Below, one piece after another: positions 1-7,983 of a stretch of 28,128 nt of DNA. The notes beneath the pieces are model-generated. The model saw nothing but the letters and a program-made list of their open reading frames with translations. It was not told the DNA's origin and did not search any database. Every line of letters starts with the position of its first letter. The first letter of the stretch is position 1. This stretch comes from an uncultured Coriobacteriaceae bacterium (GTDB taxonomy: Bacteria; Actinomycetota; Coriobacteriia; Coriobacteriales; Eggerthellaceae). The position numbers and the translations under genes are program-made. The stretch lies in contig CACXFZ010000138.1 of the NCBI GenBank assembly GCA_902767025.1, positions 1 to 28,128 of the forward strand, given 5' to 3'.

Positions 1-319
1 CGGGCCTGTATTGCCCAAAAAGCGTTGCGCCTACCTCGAAAGATAAGAGTTGTTAGAATGTGTTGCAGTTACTTTGCAACGTTACCGCTGGCAAGAAAAC
101 GAGTTTTTGTCATTCCTGTCTGCTCCGGCTGGCCATAGAAATGACTTATAGCATTCATCCTGTTGAGTAACGTGTATTATTATCTGCAGAACGGTTCTCT
201 GAAACGGGATTGCGAATGACAAAAACTCGTTTTCTTGCCACGAATCGCGAAATCATCCAAGAAAACCTCGAACACGGGGTTGCGCGGCACGCGAGGCCTG
301 CTCCTTCCCGCATAAAAGG
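1..319. other. Gene-free left flank
   Basis: I see no convincing gene here. Frames that run through it from either side have no ribosome binding site and no recognisable product. The base composition is clearly richer in A+T than the coding DNA around it, especially between about 130 and 240. The main structure is the long inverted repeat listed separately. A smaller inverted repeat, GTTGCA at 62-67 and TGCAAC at 75-80, lies just before the left arm. What lies left of position 1 is unknown, so it is open whether this is a promoter region for an outside gene. Confidence 0.6.
89..240. repeat. Perfect 27-bp inverted repeat around a 98-bp core
   Basis: The left arm (89-115) begins TGGCAAGAAAACGAG and the right arm (214-240) is its exact reverse complement, 27 of 27 bases. 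The 98 bp between them are not self-complementary beyond the arms and are AT-richer than the flanks, with TATTAT runs near 175-183. No duplicated target site is visible at the outer ends (88 and 241 do not continue the match), which argues mildly against a simple transposon-derived element. Candidate meanings are an invertible switch, a miniature inverted-repeat element or a long RNA hairpin. The sequence alone cannot decide between them. Confidence 0.85.
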
Positions 320-345
320 AAGCCCCGCCTGTGTGGGCGGGGCTT
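320..345 (-). terminator. Terminator of the ccm-galU operon
   Basis: A 10-bp perfect GC-rich stem (AAGCCCCGCC at 320-329 with GGCGGGGCTT at 336-345) has a 6-nt loop. Read on the minus strand it is followed by CCTTTTATG, a short U-rich tail. It lies 7 nt past the galU stop codon, the expected place for the end of this operon. Confidence 0.85.
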
Positions 346-352
346 GGCAGGA

Positions 353-1159
353 CTACTTCCGGGCGAACAGCCTGTTGTTGGTGTCGAGCCACGATTCGAC
401 GGTGCCGGTATCGTAGCCGTCGTCGGGACCGATGACGAGCGCGTACATCTCCTCTTCGGCAAGCACGGCCTCCAGCGCGTCGGTGAGCTGGATCTCGCCG
501 CCCACACCCGGCTGCACGTCGGCCAGAAGCTCCATGACGCGCGGCGAGAGCAGGTAGCGGCCGAAAACGGTGAGGTTCGAGGGCGCCTCGTCGGCGGGCG
601 GCTTTTCCACGAGCCCGCTCACCTTCCACACATCGTCGGAGACCTGGGTGCCGTCGATGACGCCGAAGCGGCTCACCTGCTCCTGCGGCACGGGCAGCAC
701 TGCGATGACGCTGGCTCCCCCGTGCTCGTCGGACACCTGCTTCATGCGCACGAGCATCTGGTTGTCGGGAACGATCACATCGCCGAGCAGCACCATGAAA
801 GGCTCGCCGTCCATCTTCGGGGCGCCGCAGCGCACCGCATGGCCCAGGCCCAGCGGTTCGTCCTGGTAGACGAAGCTCACCGGCATGTTGCCCGTGTCAC
901 GCACGGCATCGGCGTAGGCGTCCTTGCCGCGCTCGCGCAGCGTCGCCTCCAGGTCGGGGTTCGGCGCGAAGTGGTCCTCGATCGCCTTCTTGTCGCGGCT
1001 GTTGATGATGACGACCTCGTCGGCGCCCGACGCCAGGCCCTCCTCGACCACGTATTGGATCACCGGGCGGTCGACGACCAGCAGCATTTCCTTGGGTACG
1101 GCTTTCGTGGCGGGCAGGAATCGAGTGCCCATGCCGGCGGCGGGAATCAGTGCTTTCAT
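353..1159 (-). CDS. galU: UTP--glucose-1-phosphate uridylyltransferase
   Basis: Makes UDP-glucose from UTP and glucose 1-phosphate in the cytoplasm, for glycan and envelope precursors. The 268-residue protein opens with the nucleotidyltransferase signature (MKALIPAAGMGTRFLPATKA then PKEML) and keeps VDRPVIQYVVEE, LGHAVRC, VEKP and FGRYLLSP in family order. It is somewhat shorter than the usual 280-300 residues. The segment normally read as LLPDD is LLGDV here. The start is firm: the ccmD stop codon TAA is part of a TAAGGAG Shine-Dalgarno sequence 10 nt upstream, so the two genes are likely translationally coupled. It is the last gene of the cytochrome c maturation operon, although no functional link to heme is known. 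GlmU or another sugar nucleotidyltransferase is less likely because the N-terminus is GalU-like throughout. Confidence 0.92.
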   Translation of the reverse strand: MKALIPAAGMGTRFLPATKAVPKEMLLVVDRPVIQYVVEEGLASGADEVVIINSRDKKAIEDHFAPNPDLEATLRERGKDAYADAVRDTGNMPVSFVYQDEPLGLGHAVRCGAPKMDGEPFMVLLGDVIVPDNQMLVRMKQVSDEHGGASVIAVLPVPQEQVSRFGVIDGTQVSDDVWKVSGLVEKPPADEAPSNLTVFGRYLLSPRVMELLADVQPGVGGEIQLTDALEAVLAEEEMYALVIGPDDGYDTGTVESWLDTNNRLFARK

Positions 1160-1169
1160 GCTTTGCTCC

Positions 1170-1379
1170 TTACTGCTTGCGGATCTGGTCGGTCAAATCG
1201 TCTTGGCGCGACGCGAGTGTGGACTCGAGGACGGCGAGCTGCGCTTCGGTCCTCTTCAGTCGCGACAGCGCGAACACCACGAACACGCACAGGGCGGCCC
1301 ACATCAGGGCGTAGGCTGCGATCACGTACGGCGCAGACGGGATGATGGTTGCGTAGATCTGCTCGAGAATGGGATTCAT
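1170..1379 (-). CDS. ccmD: CcmD-like small membrane protein
   Basis: A 69-residue protein with one hydrophobic helix (about residues 15-40: IPSAPYVIAAYALMWAALCV onward) followed by a basic turn (RLKR) and a charged, probably coiled C-terminal tail. This is the layout of CcmD, a small integral membrane protein that in characterised systems helps release heme-loaded CcmE from the CcmABC complex. Sequence alone is weak for so short a protein. The assignment rests mainly on position, directly after ccmC and within the ccm operon. It lies 40 nt after ccmC and 10 nt before galU. Confidence 0.75.
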   Translation of the reverse strand: MNPILEQIYATIIPSAPYVIAAYALMWAALCVFVVFALSRLKRTEAQLAVLESTLASRQDDLTDQIRKQ

Positions 1380-1419
1380 GGTTCTTCTCCTTCAAACCTC
1401 AGGTTGTGGGCGGTACGGG

Positions 1420-2184
1420 CTATTCGTCGATTTCGCGCTTGATGGCGTCAACCTCTTGCGCCATCGTTTCGGTGCGCAGGCGCAGGCGGTACAGCGCAAA
1501 CGCGATGCAGAACATGCCGAACATGCTCAGCAGCAGCGGCACGAGCATGTCGGGCGACAAACCCGAATCGGTGCGGAACACCACGGGATGAACGCTCGAG
1601 GGAATGAGCCGCGTGATCATGAAGCAGATGGGCACGTCGATGAACGTGATGATGCCGAACACGCTTGCGTAGGTGGCGCGGCGCTCGGGCTCGTCGACGG
1701 CGGTGCGCAGGATGAAGTAGGCGAACACCAGCAGCATCAGAATGAAGTAGGTGGTAAGCCGCGGCTCCCAGGTCCACCACACGCCCCACTCGAAGCGCTC
1801 CCACATCTCGCCCGAGAACATCGTCATGATGATGAACAGCAGGGCGATCTCGGTCGCGAGCTTCGCGCGCAGGTCATAGCGCGCATCGCGCGTGGTCAGG
1901 AAGCGGATTCCGAACCATGCCGTGAAAGCCAGGGCGACCATGCTTGTGACGGCCGCCGGCATGTGGAAGTAGAAGATCTTCTGGCTGAACAGCAGCTGAT
2001 TCGACACCATCTGCCCGCCGATCATCTCGACGCCGTCGACCGACGCGCCGTTCACGGGAGCCGCCAGCACGAATGCCAGGATGAAGCCCAGCGTGGAAAG
2101 CAGCGCTCCGATCAGGCCCACAGCCGAGGCATAGCGGTCAAGCCCCTGCCCCACCGCGAGCTTCTTGTCTAGGTCTTTTGCCAT
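1420..2184 (-). CDS. ccmC: Heme exporter / heme-handling protein CcmC
   Basis: A six-helix membrane protein of the heme-handling family that presents heme to CcmE on the outer face of the membrane. The 254 residues include the tryptophan-rich motif at about 133-144 (WGVWWTWEPRLT). The usual Asp of WGxWWxWDxRLT is replaced by Glu-Pro. The two conserved external histidines are recognisable in FYFHMPAA (H74) and SSVHPVV (H199). A loop at about 43-65 (VNGASVDGVEMIGG) extends the first external segment. The start ATG has AAGGGA upstream. It follows ccmB with a 54-nt gap, the longest in the operon, and precedes ccmD. Confidence 0.93.
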   Translation of the reverse strand: MAKDLDKKLAVGQGLDRYASAVGLIGALLSTLGFILAFVLAAPVNGASVDGVEMIGGQMVSNQLLFSQKIFYFHMPAAVTSMVALAFTAWFGIRFLTTRDARYDLRAKLATEIALLFIIMTMFSGEMWERFEWGVWWTWEPRLTTYFILMLLVFAYFILRTAVDEPERRATYASVFGIITFIDVPICFMITRLIPSSVHPVVFRTDSGLSPDMLVPLLLSMFGMFCIAFALYRLRLRTETMAQEVDAIKREIDE

Positions 2185-2238
2185 CTTGGTCCCTTCTTCT
2201 TATGCAGCCAAGCCCCTAGTAGCCTAGCCTAACTAATG

Positions 2239-2952
2239 CTAAGCGCTCACGACGAAGTCGTAAAGCACCCAGGAAAGCAACACCATGATCACGTCGTAGC
2301 CGGCTGCCAGCAGCAAGGCGTTCAGGTACACGCCTTCGATGTCGCCCCCGGCCACAACCACCGTCGTGGCGGAAACGCACGCATAGAGCAGCGGGTAGAC
2401 CAGCGGGATGAACAGCACGGCCAGAAGCACGTCCTTGCCCCGCGTGTTCACCGTGATCGTGGACAGCAGGGTTCCGATGCCGGCGATGCCGATGGTGCCC
2501 ACCAGCAAAGGCAGCAGCAGCATCGGCCAAGTGGATGCCGGCTGGGTCGTGGTCAGGAAGAAGAAGTAGAACAGGGGAAGCACGACCACCTCCACCACGA
2601 GCAAGAACAGCAGATTGCTGGTCGCCTTTGCCAAGAACACCACGCTGCGGTCGAGCGGCACCAGCATGATGCCTTCCAAACACCCGTTTTCCTTTTCGTG
2701 GGAAAACGACCGGTTCAACCCCAGCAGGCTGGTGAACACGATGAGAGCCCACAGCAAGCCGCCGCTCATCTGCAGCACGTCGAACTGGCGGGCCGTCTGC
2801 GACAGGGCGGCGCCGTAGACCACCAGCACCAGCAGGGCGTAGATGCCCATCGAGCTGAGCATGTCCTTGGTGCGAAACTCGCGCTGCAAGTCCTTGCGCA
2901 GCAGCGTCACGTACTGCTGAAACGTCGACGGCTTGTTCATGCGGACGGCCAC
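2239..2952 (-). CDS. ccmB: Heme exporter membrane subunit CcmB
   Basis: Membrane subunit of the CcmABCD ATP-driven complex that releases holo-CcmE during cytochrome c maturation. The 237 residues show an N-terminal amphipathic start (QQYVTLLRKDLQREFRTKDML) and about six hydrophobic segments. The family phrase SHEKENGCLEGIMLVPLDRS follows the second helix. The frame can start at GTG 2952, 3 nt after the ccmA stop, or at ATG 2940 four codons later. The GTG is preceded by a G-rich stretch (GGGGGTGG) at usable spacing, so it is kept with low certainty. Confidence 0.92.
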   Translation of the reverse strand: MAVRMNKPSTFQQYVTLLRKDLQREFRTKDMLSSMGIYALLVLVVYGAALSQTARQFDVLQMSGGLLWALIVFTSLLGLNRSFSHEKENGCLEGIMLVPLDRSVVFLAKATSNLLFLLVVEVVVLPLFYFFFLTTTQPASTWPMLLLPLLVGTIGIAGIGTLLSTITVNTRGKDVLLAVLFIPLVYPLLYACVSATTVVVAGGDIEGVYLNALLLAAGYDVIMVLLSWVLYDFVVSA

Positions 2953-2955
2953 GGC

Positions 2956-3708
<753 letters not shown>

Positions 3709-3714
3709 GATACG

Positions 3715-6009
3715 CTAGGAGCCTTCCGTTTCCCGCGCATCGTCTTGCGCGGGTTCGTCTCCGGCGGGGTCTTCTTGCGCGGGTTCGCTTTCAACCGGCT
3801 CGCCCTCGGCAGGCTCGTCCTGTGCGGCATCGCAAGGGTCGTCGCAGGCTTCCGGCAGCGCCTCCGCTTCGTCGCCCTTGGGCTTGCGCCTACCCAGTGC
3901 GGCAATGGCGATACCCAGCATCAGCAGGCCGAAGCCGGCCCACACGAACCCGATGAGCGGGTTCACGCGCACATCCACGCTGAAGTGCCCGATGCTGTTC
4001 ACGCCCTTGTACACCACGAACAGATCGTGCGTGGGCATGGAGATGATGCCCGCGTTGCTCTTCGTCTGCTGGGTGTCCTTGACCATTTCCATGCTGGGCG
4101 TCACGTGGCCCACGTACTCGTCGCCCCGGTAGACGTCGAACTCGACGGTGTAGTGCATGTTGCGCCCATCGTCGGCGATGTTGTTGGACGTGTAGCGCAG
4201 GGTGTAGCCGCCAGCCGTGAACGGCGCCGCCGTATCGCTGGTCGCCTCGTATTCGATATAACCCGAGCGCTCGGTGATGAACATCGACGAGCCGATCAGG
4301 CCGATCAGAATCACGCCGATGCCCACATGGGCGATGTAGCCACCCACCGTGGACACATGGCCGGGAATCATCTTGAACAGGGCCACGGGCGTGCTCACGC
4401 CATGCGACTTGCCCCAGGCGGAGGCCCGGCAGCCCATCATGTACAGCGAGTTGAATATCACCAGGCTGGCCACTGCGAAGCCCACGGCCGCAAGGCCCTT
4501 GTAGTACCAGGCAGGGCCTTCGCTCGCCAGGCCTTCGGCCTTCGTTCCACCCGCCGCGATTGCCATGTCGTAGGCGGGCCACAGCGTGGTGACCAGGTAG
4601 ACCATCAGCACTGCGAACAAGATGCCCGCCAAGATTGCGGGAATCTTGGCGCGCTTGAAGAACTGCTTGCGCGAGGTGGTCGCCCAGCTCAGCAGGGGGC
4701 ACACCGCCAGCACCAGGCAGTACAGCACGCCCAGCGGACGCGCCACGGCGTTGTACGTGCCCGCCGACAGCGACGAGCCGCCGAACGGCAGCCAGCTGGG
4801 CAGCGCGCTCGACACCGTCAGGTAGCACACCAGGAACGCGAAGACCACCATGATCACGTTGTTGAAGTAATACGCGGCATCGCGCGACATCAGGCTTCCC
4901 AGCTCTTCGTCGCTCGCGTCGGCCGGTGCGAACGCCTTCCAGCGCGTGATCACGCCACCGGCGACAACCACCAGCGACAGCACGATGAGCGCACCGAACA
5001 GGTAGAGCGACACCGGATCGCCCGTGAACGCATGGACCGATTCGATCAGACCCGAACGGGCGATGAAGGTTCCCGTGATGACGAAGGAGAAGGCAAGCGC
5101 CGCGCACATGATGGACCAGCGCTTGAACGCACCGCGCTGGCGGTACACGGTCATGCTGTGGATCAGGGCCAGGCCCACCAGCCACGGCAGCAGGCTCGCG
5201 TTCTCGACCGCGTCCCAGCCCCAGTAGCCGCCCCAGCCGAGCACCACGTAGGCCCACACAGCGCCCAAGCCGATGCCTATGCCGAGGAACCACCAGGAAA
5301 ACAGCGTGTAACGCTGCGAACGGACCACCCACGCGTCGCTGGTGTCGTTGACCACCAGCGTGGCAATGGCATAGGCGAACGGCACCGTCATGCCGGCATA
5401 GCCGATGAACAGCGCCGGCGGGTGCACGGCCATTGCCCAGTGCTCGAGCAGGGCGTTCATTCCCCACAAGGCGGCGGCCCCCGTGAGGTTGCCGTCCGCA
5501 TCGAAGTACTTGGGGTCCATCGCCACGAAGGGGCTGTTGTCTTCCGAGAAGAGCATGATGCCCAAGAAACCGGCGAGCACGGCCATCATAACGATCAGGG
5601 CCACGCTGTCCAGGCGCTCGAGCTTGCGCATGTTGCGCACGGCCATCACCACGCCGAACACCGAAATCAGCCAGGCCCAGAACATCAGCGAGCCCTCGCG
5701 GCCCTCCCACAGGCCGGCCACACGGTAGAACGTGCCCAAGGGTCCCTGGTTGTGGCTGGTGCCCTTCACGACGTATTCGATGCTCGTGTCGCCCGTGACG
5801 AAGCAGTAGACCATCAGCAGGCAGCAGAACGTGAGTGCCGCGAACGCGACGATCGCGCCCACGTGCCCGGCCCACGTCAGCATGGAGCCTTTGCCTTCTT
5901 CCTTGTTCCTGGCGGCAGACGAGCTCAGCAGGCCCGCCAGCAGGCACACGACCGAAACGACGATGCCCGCAAACGAGATGAGCAGGCCGATCAATCCCAC
6001 AGCGGCCAT
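3715..6009 (-). CDS. ccmF: Cytochrome c heme lyase subunit CcmF
   Basis: Large membrane heme lyase that moves heme from CcmE to apocytochrome CXXCH motifs on the outer face. The 764 residues contain many transmembrane helices, the HPPALFIGY segment (196-204) and the WGGYWGWDAVEN motif (259-270) of the WWD domain. Length is within the higher range for the family. The last 50 or so residues are unusual: after the final helix and a basic GRRKPKG patch the chain is almost entirely Glu, Asp, Pro and Ala in loose repeats such as EPAEGEPVESEPAQEDPAGD, predicted to be cytoplasmic and disordered. The ATG follows the ccmE stop by 3 nt, with GAGGAG overlapping that stop. No ccmG, ccmH or ccmI is found beside it. 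Confidence 0.94.
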   Translation of the reverse strand: MAAVGLIGLLISFAGIVVSVVCLLAGLLSSSAARNKEEGKGSMLTWAGHVGAIVAFAALTFCCLLMVYCFVTGDTSIEYVVKGTSHNQGPLGTFYRVAGLWEGREGSLMFWAWLISVFGVVMAVRNMRKLERLDSVALIVMMAVLAGFLGIMLFSEDNSPFVAMDPKYFDADGNLTGAAALWGMNALLEHWAMAVHPPALFIGYAGMTVPFAYAIATLVVNDTSDAWVVRSQRYTLFSWWFLGIGIGLGAVWAYVVLGWGGYWGWDAVENASLLPWLVGLALIHSMTVYRQRGAFKRWSIMCAALAFSFVITGTFIARSGLIESVHAFTGDPVSLYLFGALIVLSLVVVAGGVITRWKAFAPADASDEELGSLMSRDAAYYFNNVIMVVFAFLVCYLTVSSALPSWLPFGGSSLSAGTYNAVARPLGVLYCLVLAVCPLLSWATTSRKQFFKRAKIPAILAGILFAVLMVYLVTTLWPAYDMAIAAGGTKAEGLASEGPAWYYKGLAAVGFAVASLVIFNSLYMMGCRASAWGKSHGVSTPVALFKMIPGHVSTVGGYIAHVGIGVILIGLIGSSMFITERSGYIEYEATSDTAAPFTAGGYTLRYTSNNIADDGRNMHYTVEFDVYRGDEYVGHVTPSMEMVKDTQQTKSNAGIISMPTHDLFVVYKGVNSIGHFSVDVRVNPLIGFVWAGFGLLMLGIAIAALGRRKPKGDEAEALPEACDDPCDAAQDEPAEGEPVESEPAQEDPAGDEPAQDDARETEGS

Positions 6010-6012
6010 GGA

Positions 6013-6693
6013 CTACTCCTCGATGGAGACGTTGGTGGCGCAGAACATGCCCTGCTTGTTCATGTTGCCGGTGAGCACCAGCTTCGCGCCGTCGGCGATG
6101 GTGTCATCCGAAAGCGCACCGTCGAATGCGACACCGACTTTGACGGAGGCATCTGTGCCGTCAGCCAGCTGGAAGCGCTCGTCGGAACCGGCAGCGCGCT
6201 GCGTGCCGGGCACCACCGTGCCGCGAACCTTCACCGGCTTGTCGACGATCGCATCGCCGTAATCCAGCATCCGAGCAACCTCCAGCGCCTCCGTGCCGCT
6301 TTCGTACTTGCTGGGGCACTTGGTCACCAGCTCGTTGCAGCGCAACACGCCGTCGTCGCCGATCTTGCCCGTGCAGATGGCGGTCACGTCGTTTCCGAAC
6401 GTTGCCGAAACGCCGCCTTCGTACACCACGTCGAGCGTGATGTCCTGCTTGTCCTGCTCGGCCTCGGAATCGTAGATCTTGAAGCTGATCGCATCCTCGC
6501 TGGTCTCGTAGGAATTTGCGACCACGTTGCCCGTCACCTGGATGCGCTGGTCGTTGAATTCACCGCTTGCCGCCTGCTCCAGGCTGATGGCCTTAGCGGC
6601 GCTTCCGCCTCCCACCACTGCCAAGATGACGGCAAGCACCATCACGATGGCGATCGTCACGATGATAAGACGTTTCTTCGTTGCTGCGTTCAC
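6013..6693 (-). CDS. ccmE: Periplasmic-type heme chaperone CcmE, CxxxY form with tandem OB domains
   Basis: Membrane-anchored heme chaperone that receives heme from CcmC and hands it to CcmF. From the GTG at 6693 the protein has 226 residues: a basic start, one helix (IIVTIAIVMVLAVILAVV), then an OB-fold region (SGEFNDQRIQVTGNVVAN onward) ending in LVTKCPSKYES. In enterobacterial CcmE the heme-binding residue is His in an HxxxY motif. Here it is Cys in CPSKY (C126-Y130), the type known from Desulfovibrio and archaea. A second OB-like unit follows (KPVKVRGTVVPGTQ to KLVLTGNMNKQGMFCATN), making the protein roughly half as long again as usual. The start is uncertain: a TTG 13 codons earlier (6732) lacks a ribosome site, whereas the chosen GTG follows GCGAGGAAGC. 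First gene of the operon. Confidence 0.88.
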   Translation of the reverse strand: MNAATKKRLIIVTIAIVMVLAVILAVVGGGSAAKAISLEQAASGEFNDQRIQVTGNVVANSYETSEDAISFKIYDSEAEQDKQDITLDVVYEGGVSATFGNDVTAICTGKIGDDGVLRCNELVTKCPSKYESGTEALEVARMLDYGDAIVDKPVKVRGTVVPGTQRAAGSDERFQLADGTDASVKVGVAFDGALSDDTIADGAKLVLTGNMNKQGMFCATNVSIEE

Positions 6694-6878
6694 GCTTCCT
6701 CGCTTTCGATTGTCACGTCGCTTATTGTTCAAACGTATATTCTGCCACAGAACCCCATAGCGAACAGGACAGTTGGGAAAGAAGCCATAAGACGGCTTTT
6801 CGACGCGTCACCTGCGGCTATGCACCCCACACCGGCGCCCCGCACTGTGCGCGATTCCCGAATTCTTGCCCCTGGTGT

Positions 6879-6907
6879 TTGACAACCGCCACGCATACAG
6901 GCACAAT
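6879..6907 (+). promoter_or_regulatory. Promoter of tRNA-Ala
   Basis: A perfect -35 hexamer TTGACA (6879-6884) is followed after 17 nt by CACAAT (6902-6907), four of six matches to TATAAT. Transcription would begin near 6914, about 24 nt before the mature tRNA 5' end. The region is also the upstream flank of the divergent ccm operon, for which I cannot identify a clear promoter. Confidence 0.7.
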
Positions 6908-6937
6908 ACCTTCTGCCGCGCATGCGGCAACAGCCTC

Positions 6938-7013
6938 GGGGATGTAGCTCAGTTGGGAGAGCGCAGCGTTCGCAACGCTGAGGCCGTGGGTTCGATCCCC
7001 ATCATCTCCACCA
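6938..7013 (+). tRNA. tRNA-Ala (anticodon CGC)
   Basis: A complete 76-nt cloverleaf with encoded CCA. The acceptor stem is GGGGATG with CATCTCC and contains the G3-U70 wobble pair that identifies alanine tRNAs. The D stem is GCTC/GAGC, the anticodon stem CAGCG/CGCTG encloses the loop TTCGCAA (anticodon CGC, reading GCG codons), and the T arm is GTGGG-TTCGATC-CCCAT. It stands alone between its own promoter and terminator, and is the only feature on the plus strand in the left two thirds of the window. Confidence 0.97.
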
Positions 7014-7021
7014 TATCTGTT

Positions 7022-7047
7022 ACGCCGTTCTAACGAACGGCGTTTTT
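7022..7047 (+). terminator. Terminator of tRNA-Ala
   Basis: A 9-bp perfect stem ACGCCGTTC/GAACGGCGT with a TAAC loop runs directly into TTTT and then CGTTT, starting 9 nt after the tRNA CCA end. This is a canonical intrinsic terminator. Confidence 0.92.
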
Positions 7048-7320
7048 CGTTTGAGGCGCTGCGACGCTGCGCGCACACCTGGCGGCACGCTAGGCCCTAC
7101 CTGCGCTTGCGCGTGCGAAGCACAGCGCCGCGCTTGGAGCGGGCCTATCGCACTCGCCAGGCGCGTGCTCGCTGTTTCGCCATGGGTGATCTGCGGGCTT
7201 GAGATGCTGGCAAGTCAACCGGAATCAGGCGACCGACAGTCAGACCCCTGGTTCATGTTTTGACCGCTCCACACCATGCGGCCGGGACCGTGGGGAAACC
7301 ACCACACGTGGGGATTGGGG
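7048..7320. other. Intergenic stretch, nothing recognised
   Basis: About 270 bp between the tRNA terminator and the end of the amino-acid transporter cluster. A 70-codon open frame on the plus strand (7051-7263) has no ribosome binding site and an Arg/Ala/Cys-rich product typical of random GC-rich sequence. On the minus strand, past 7321, only a weak CCAC-GT-GTGG hairpin near 7302-7313 could act in termination. I assign no function. Confidence 0.5.
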
Positions 7321-7935
7321 TTACTTTACGCGGGCCTGGGGGCAATGCTCGACAATGTAGTCGTAGACGAAGTCGTAGTCGTCTTTATCCACGTACACCT
7401 GGTTTTTGCCCAAGGGCTCGTTGACCTTGATGGTTTCGAACCGCCGCATGCCCTTGATGCTCTTCACACTGGCAAACGTAGACGACATCTGACTGCGCGC
7501 CGACGTGAGCCCGATGCCCACTTGCGTGGGGCTGCGGCCCGCAATGCCGGCGAGCACGTTGATCAGCGACACCACCTGGGCTTTCTTCACCTGCTTGTCG
7601 AATTGCCGATGCACCACGCCTTCCTCGTCCATCTCGAACAGCACGCAGTACACGCCACCCTGCATCGCGGCGTACAGGAAGTATCCCGCCAGGACAAGCC
7701 CCAGGAAGAACAGCACGAAGATGCCGGCCACACGCACCGTGTCCAGAACATCGCCCATGTCGCTGTACCCCTGCACGTATTCCTTGAACACCGCAGCAAG
7801 CATCAGCGCGAAGCCGATGGCCAGAAGGGCGCCGAAGATCTTGAGTATGGTAAACAGGATGACGGGGTTGCGGTACAGACTGAACTCGTACGCCCAGCGG
7901 TAGACGCCGTCTTCGCCTTTGGTGATGCCCGACAT
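7321..7935 (-). CDS. Uncharacterised two-helix membrane protein
   Basis: I do not recognise the family. The 204-residue protein has a short cytoplasmic-like start (MSGITKGEDGVYRWAYEFSL), then a hydrophobic hairpin at about 25-50 and 64-90 (ILFTILKIFGALLAIGFALM; VRVAGIFVLFFLGLVLAGYF). It ends in a soluble domain of about 110 residues beginning GGVYCVLFEMDEEGVVHRQFDKQ and containing RRFETIKVNEPLGKNQVYVDKDDYDFVYDYI. This arrangement resembles a bacterial-PH or YcxB-like membrane-anchored beta domain, but that is only an impression. It starts 48 nt after the ATPase gene stop with AAGGGGG upstream, so it is probably co-transcribed with the transporter. Confidence 0.8.
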   Translation of the reverse strand: MSGITKGEDGVYRWAYEFSLYRNPVILFTILKIFGALLAIGFALMLAAVFKEYVQGYSDMGDVLDTVRVAGIFVLFFLGLVLAGYFLYAAMQGGVYCVLFEMDEEGVVHRQFDKQVKKAQVVSLINVLAGIAGRSPTQVGIGLTSARSQMSSTFASVKSIKGMRRFETIKVNEPLGKNQVYVDKDDYDFVYDYIVEHCPQARVK

Positions 7936-7983
7936 GCAAACCCCCTTCTTCGTTTACTGATGAAGGAAGTTCAGGATACCACG

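Noticed and set aside
89..240. Intrinsic terminator formed by the 27-bp inverted repeat
   Set aside because: The 98-nt loop and the lack of a T tract after the arms do not fit a terminator.
7051..7263. Small 70-codon gene after the tRNA terminator
   Set aside because: No ribosome binding site, no promoter and a random-looking product.
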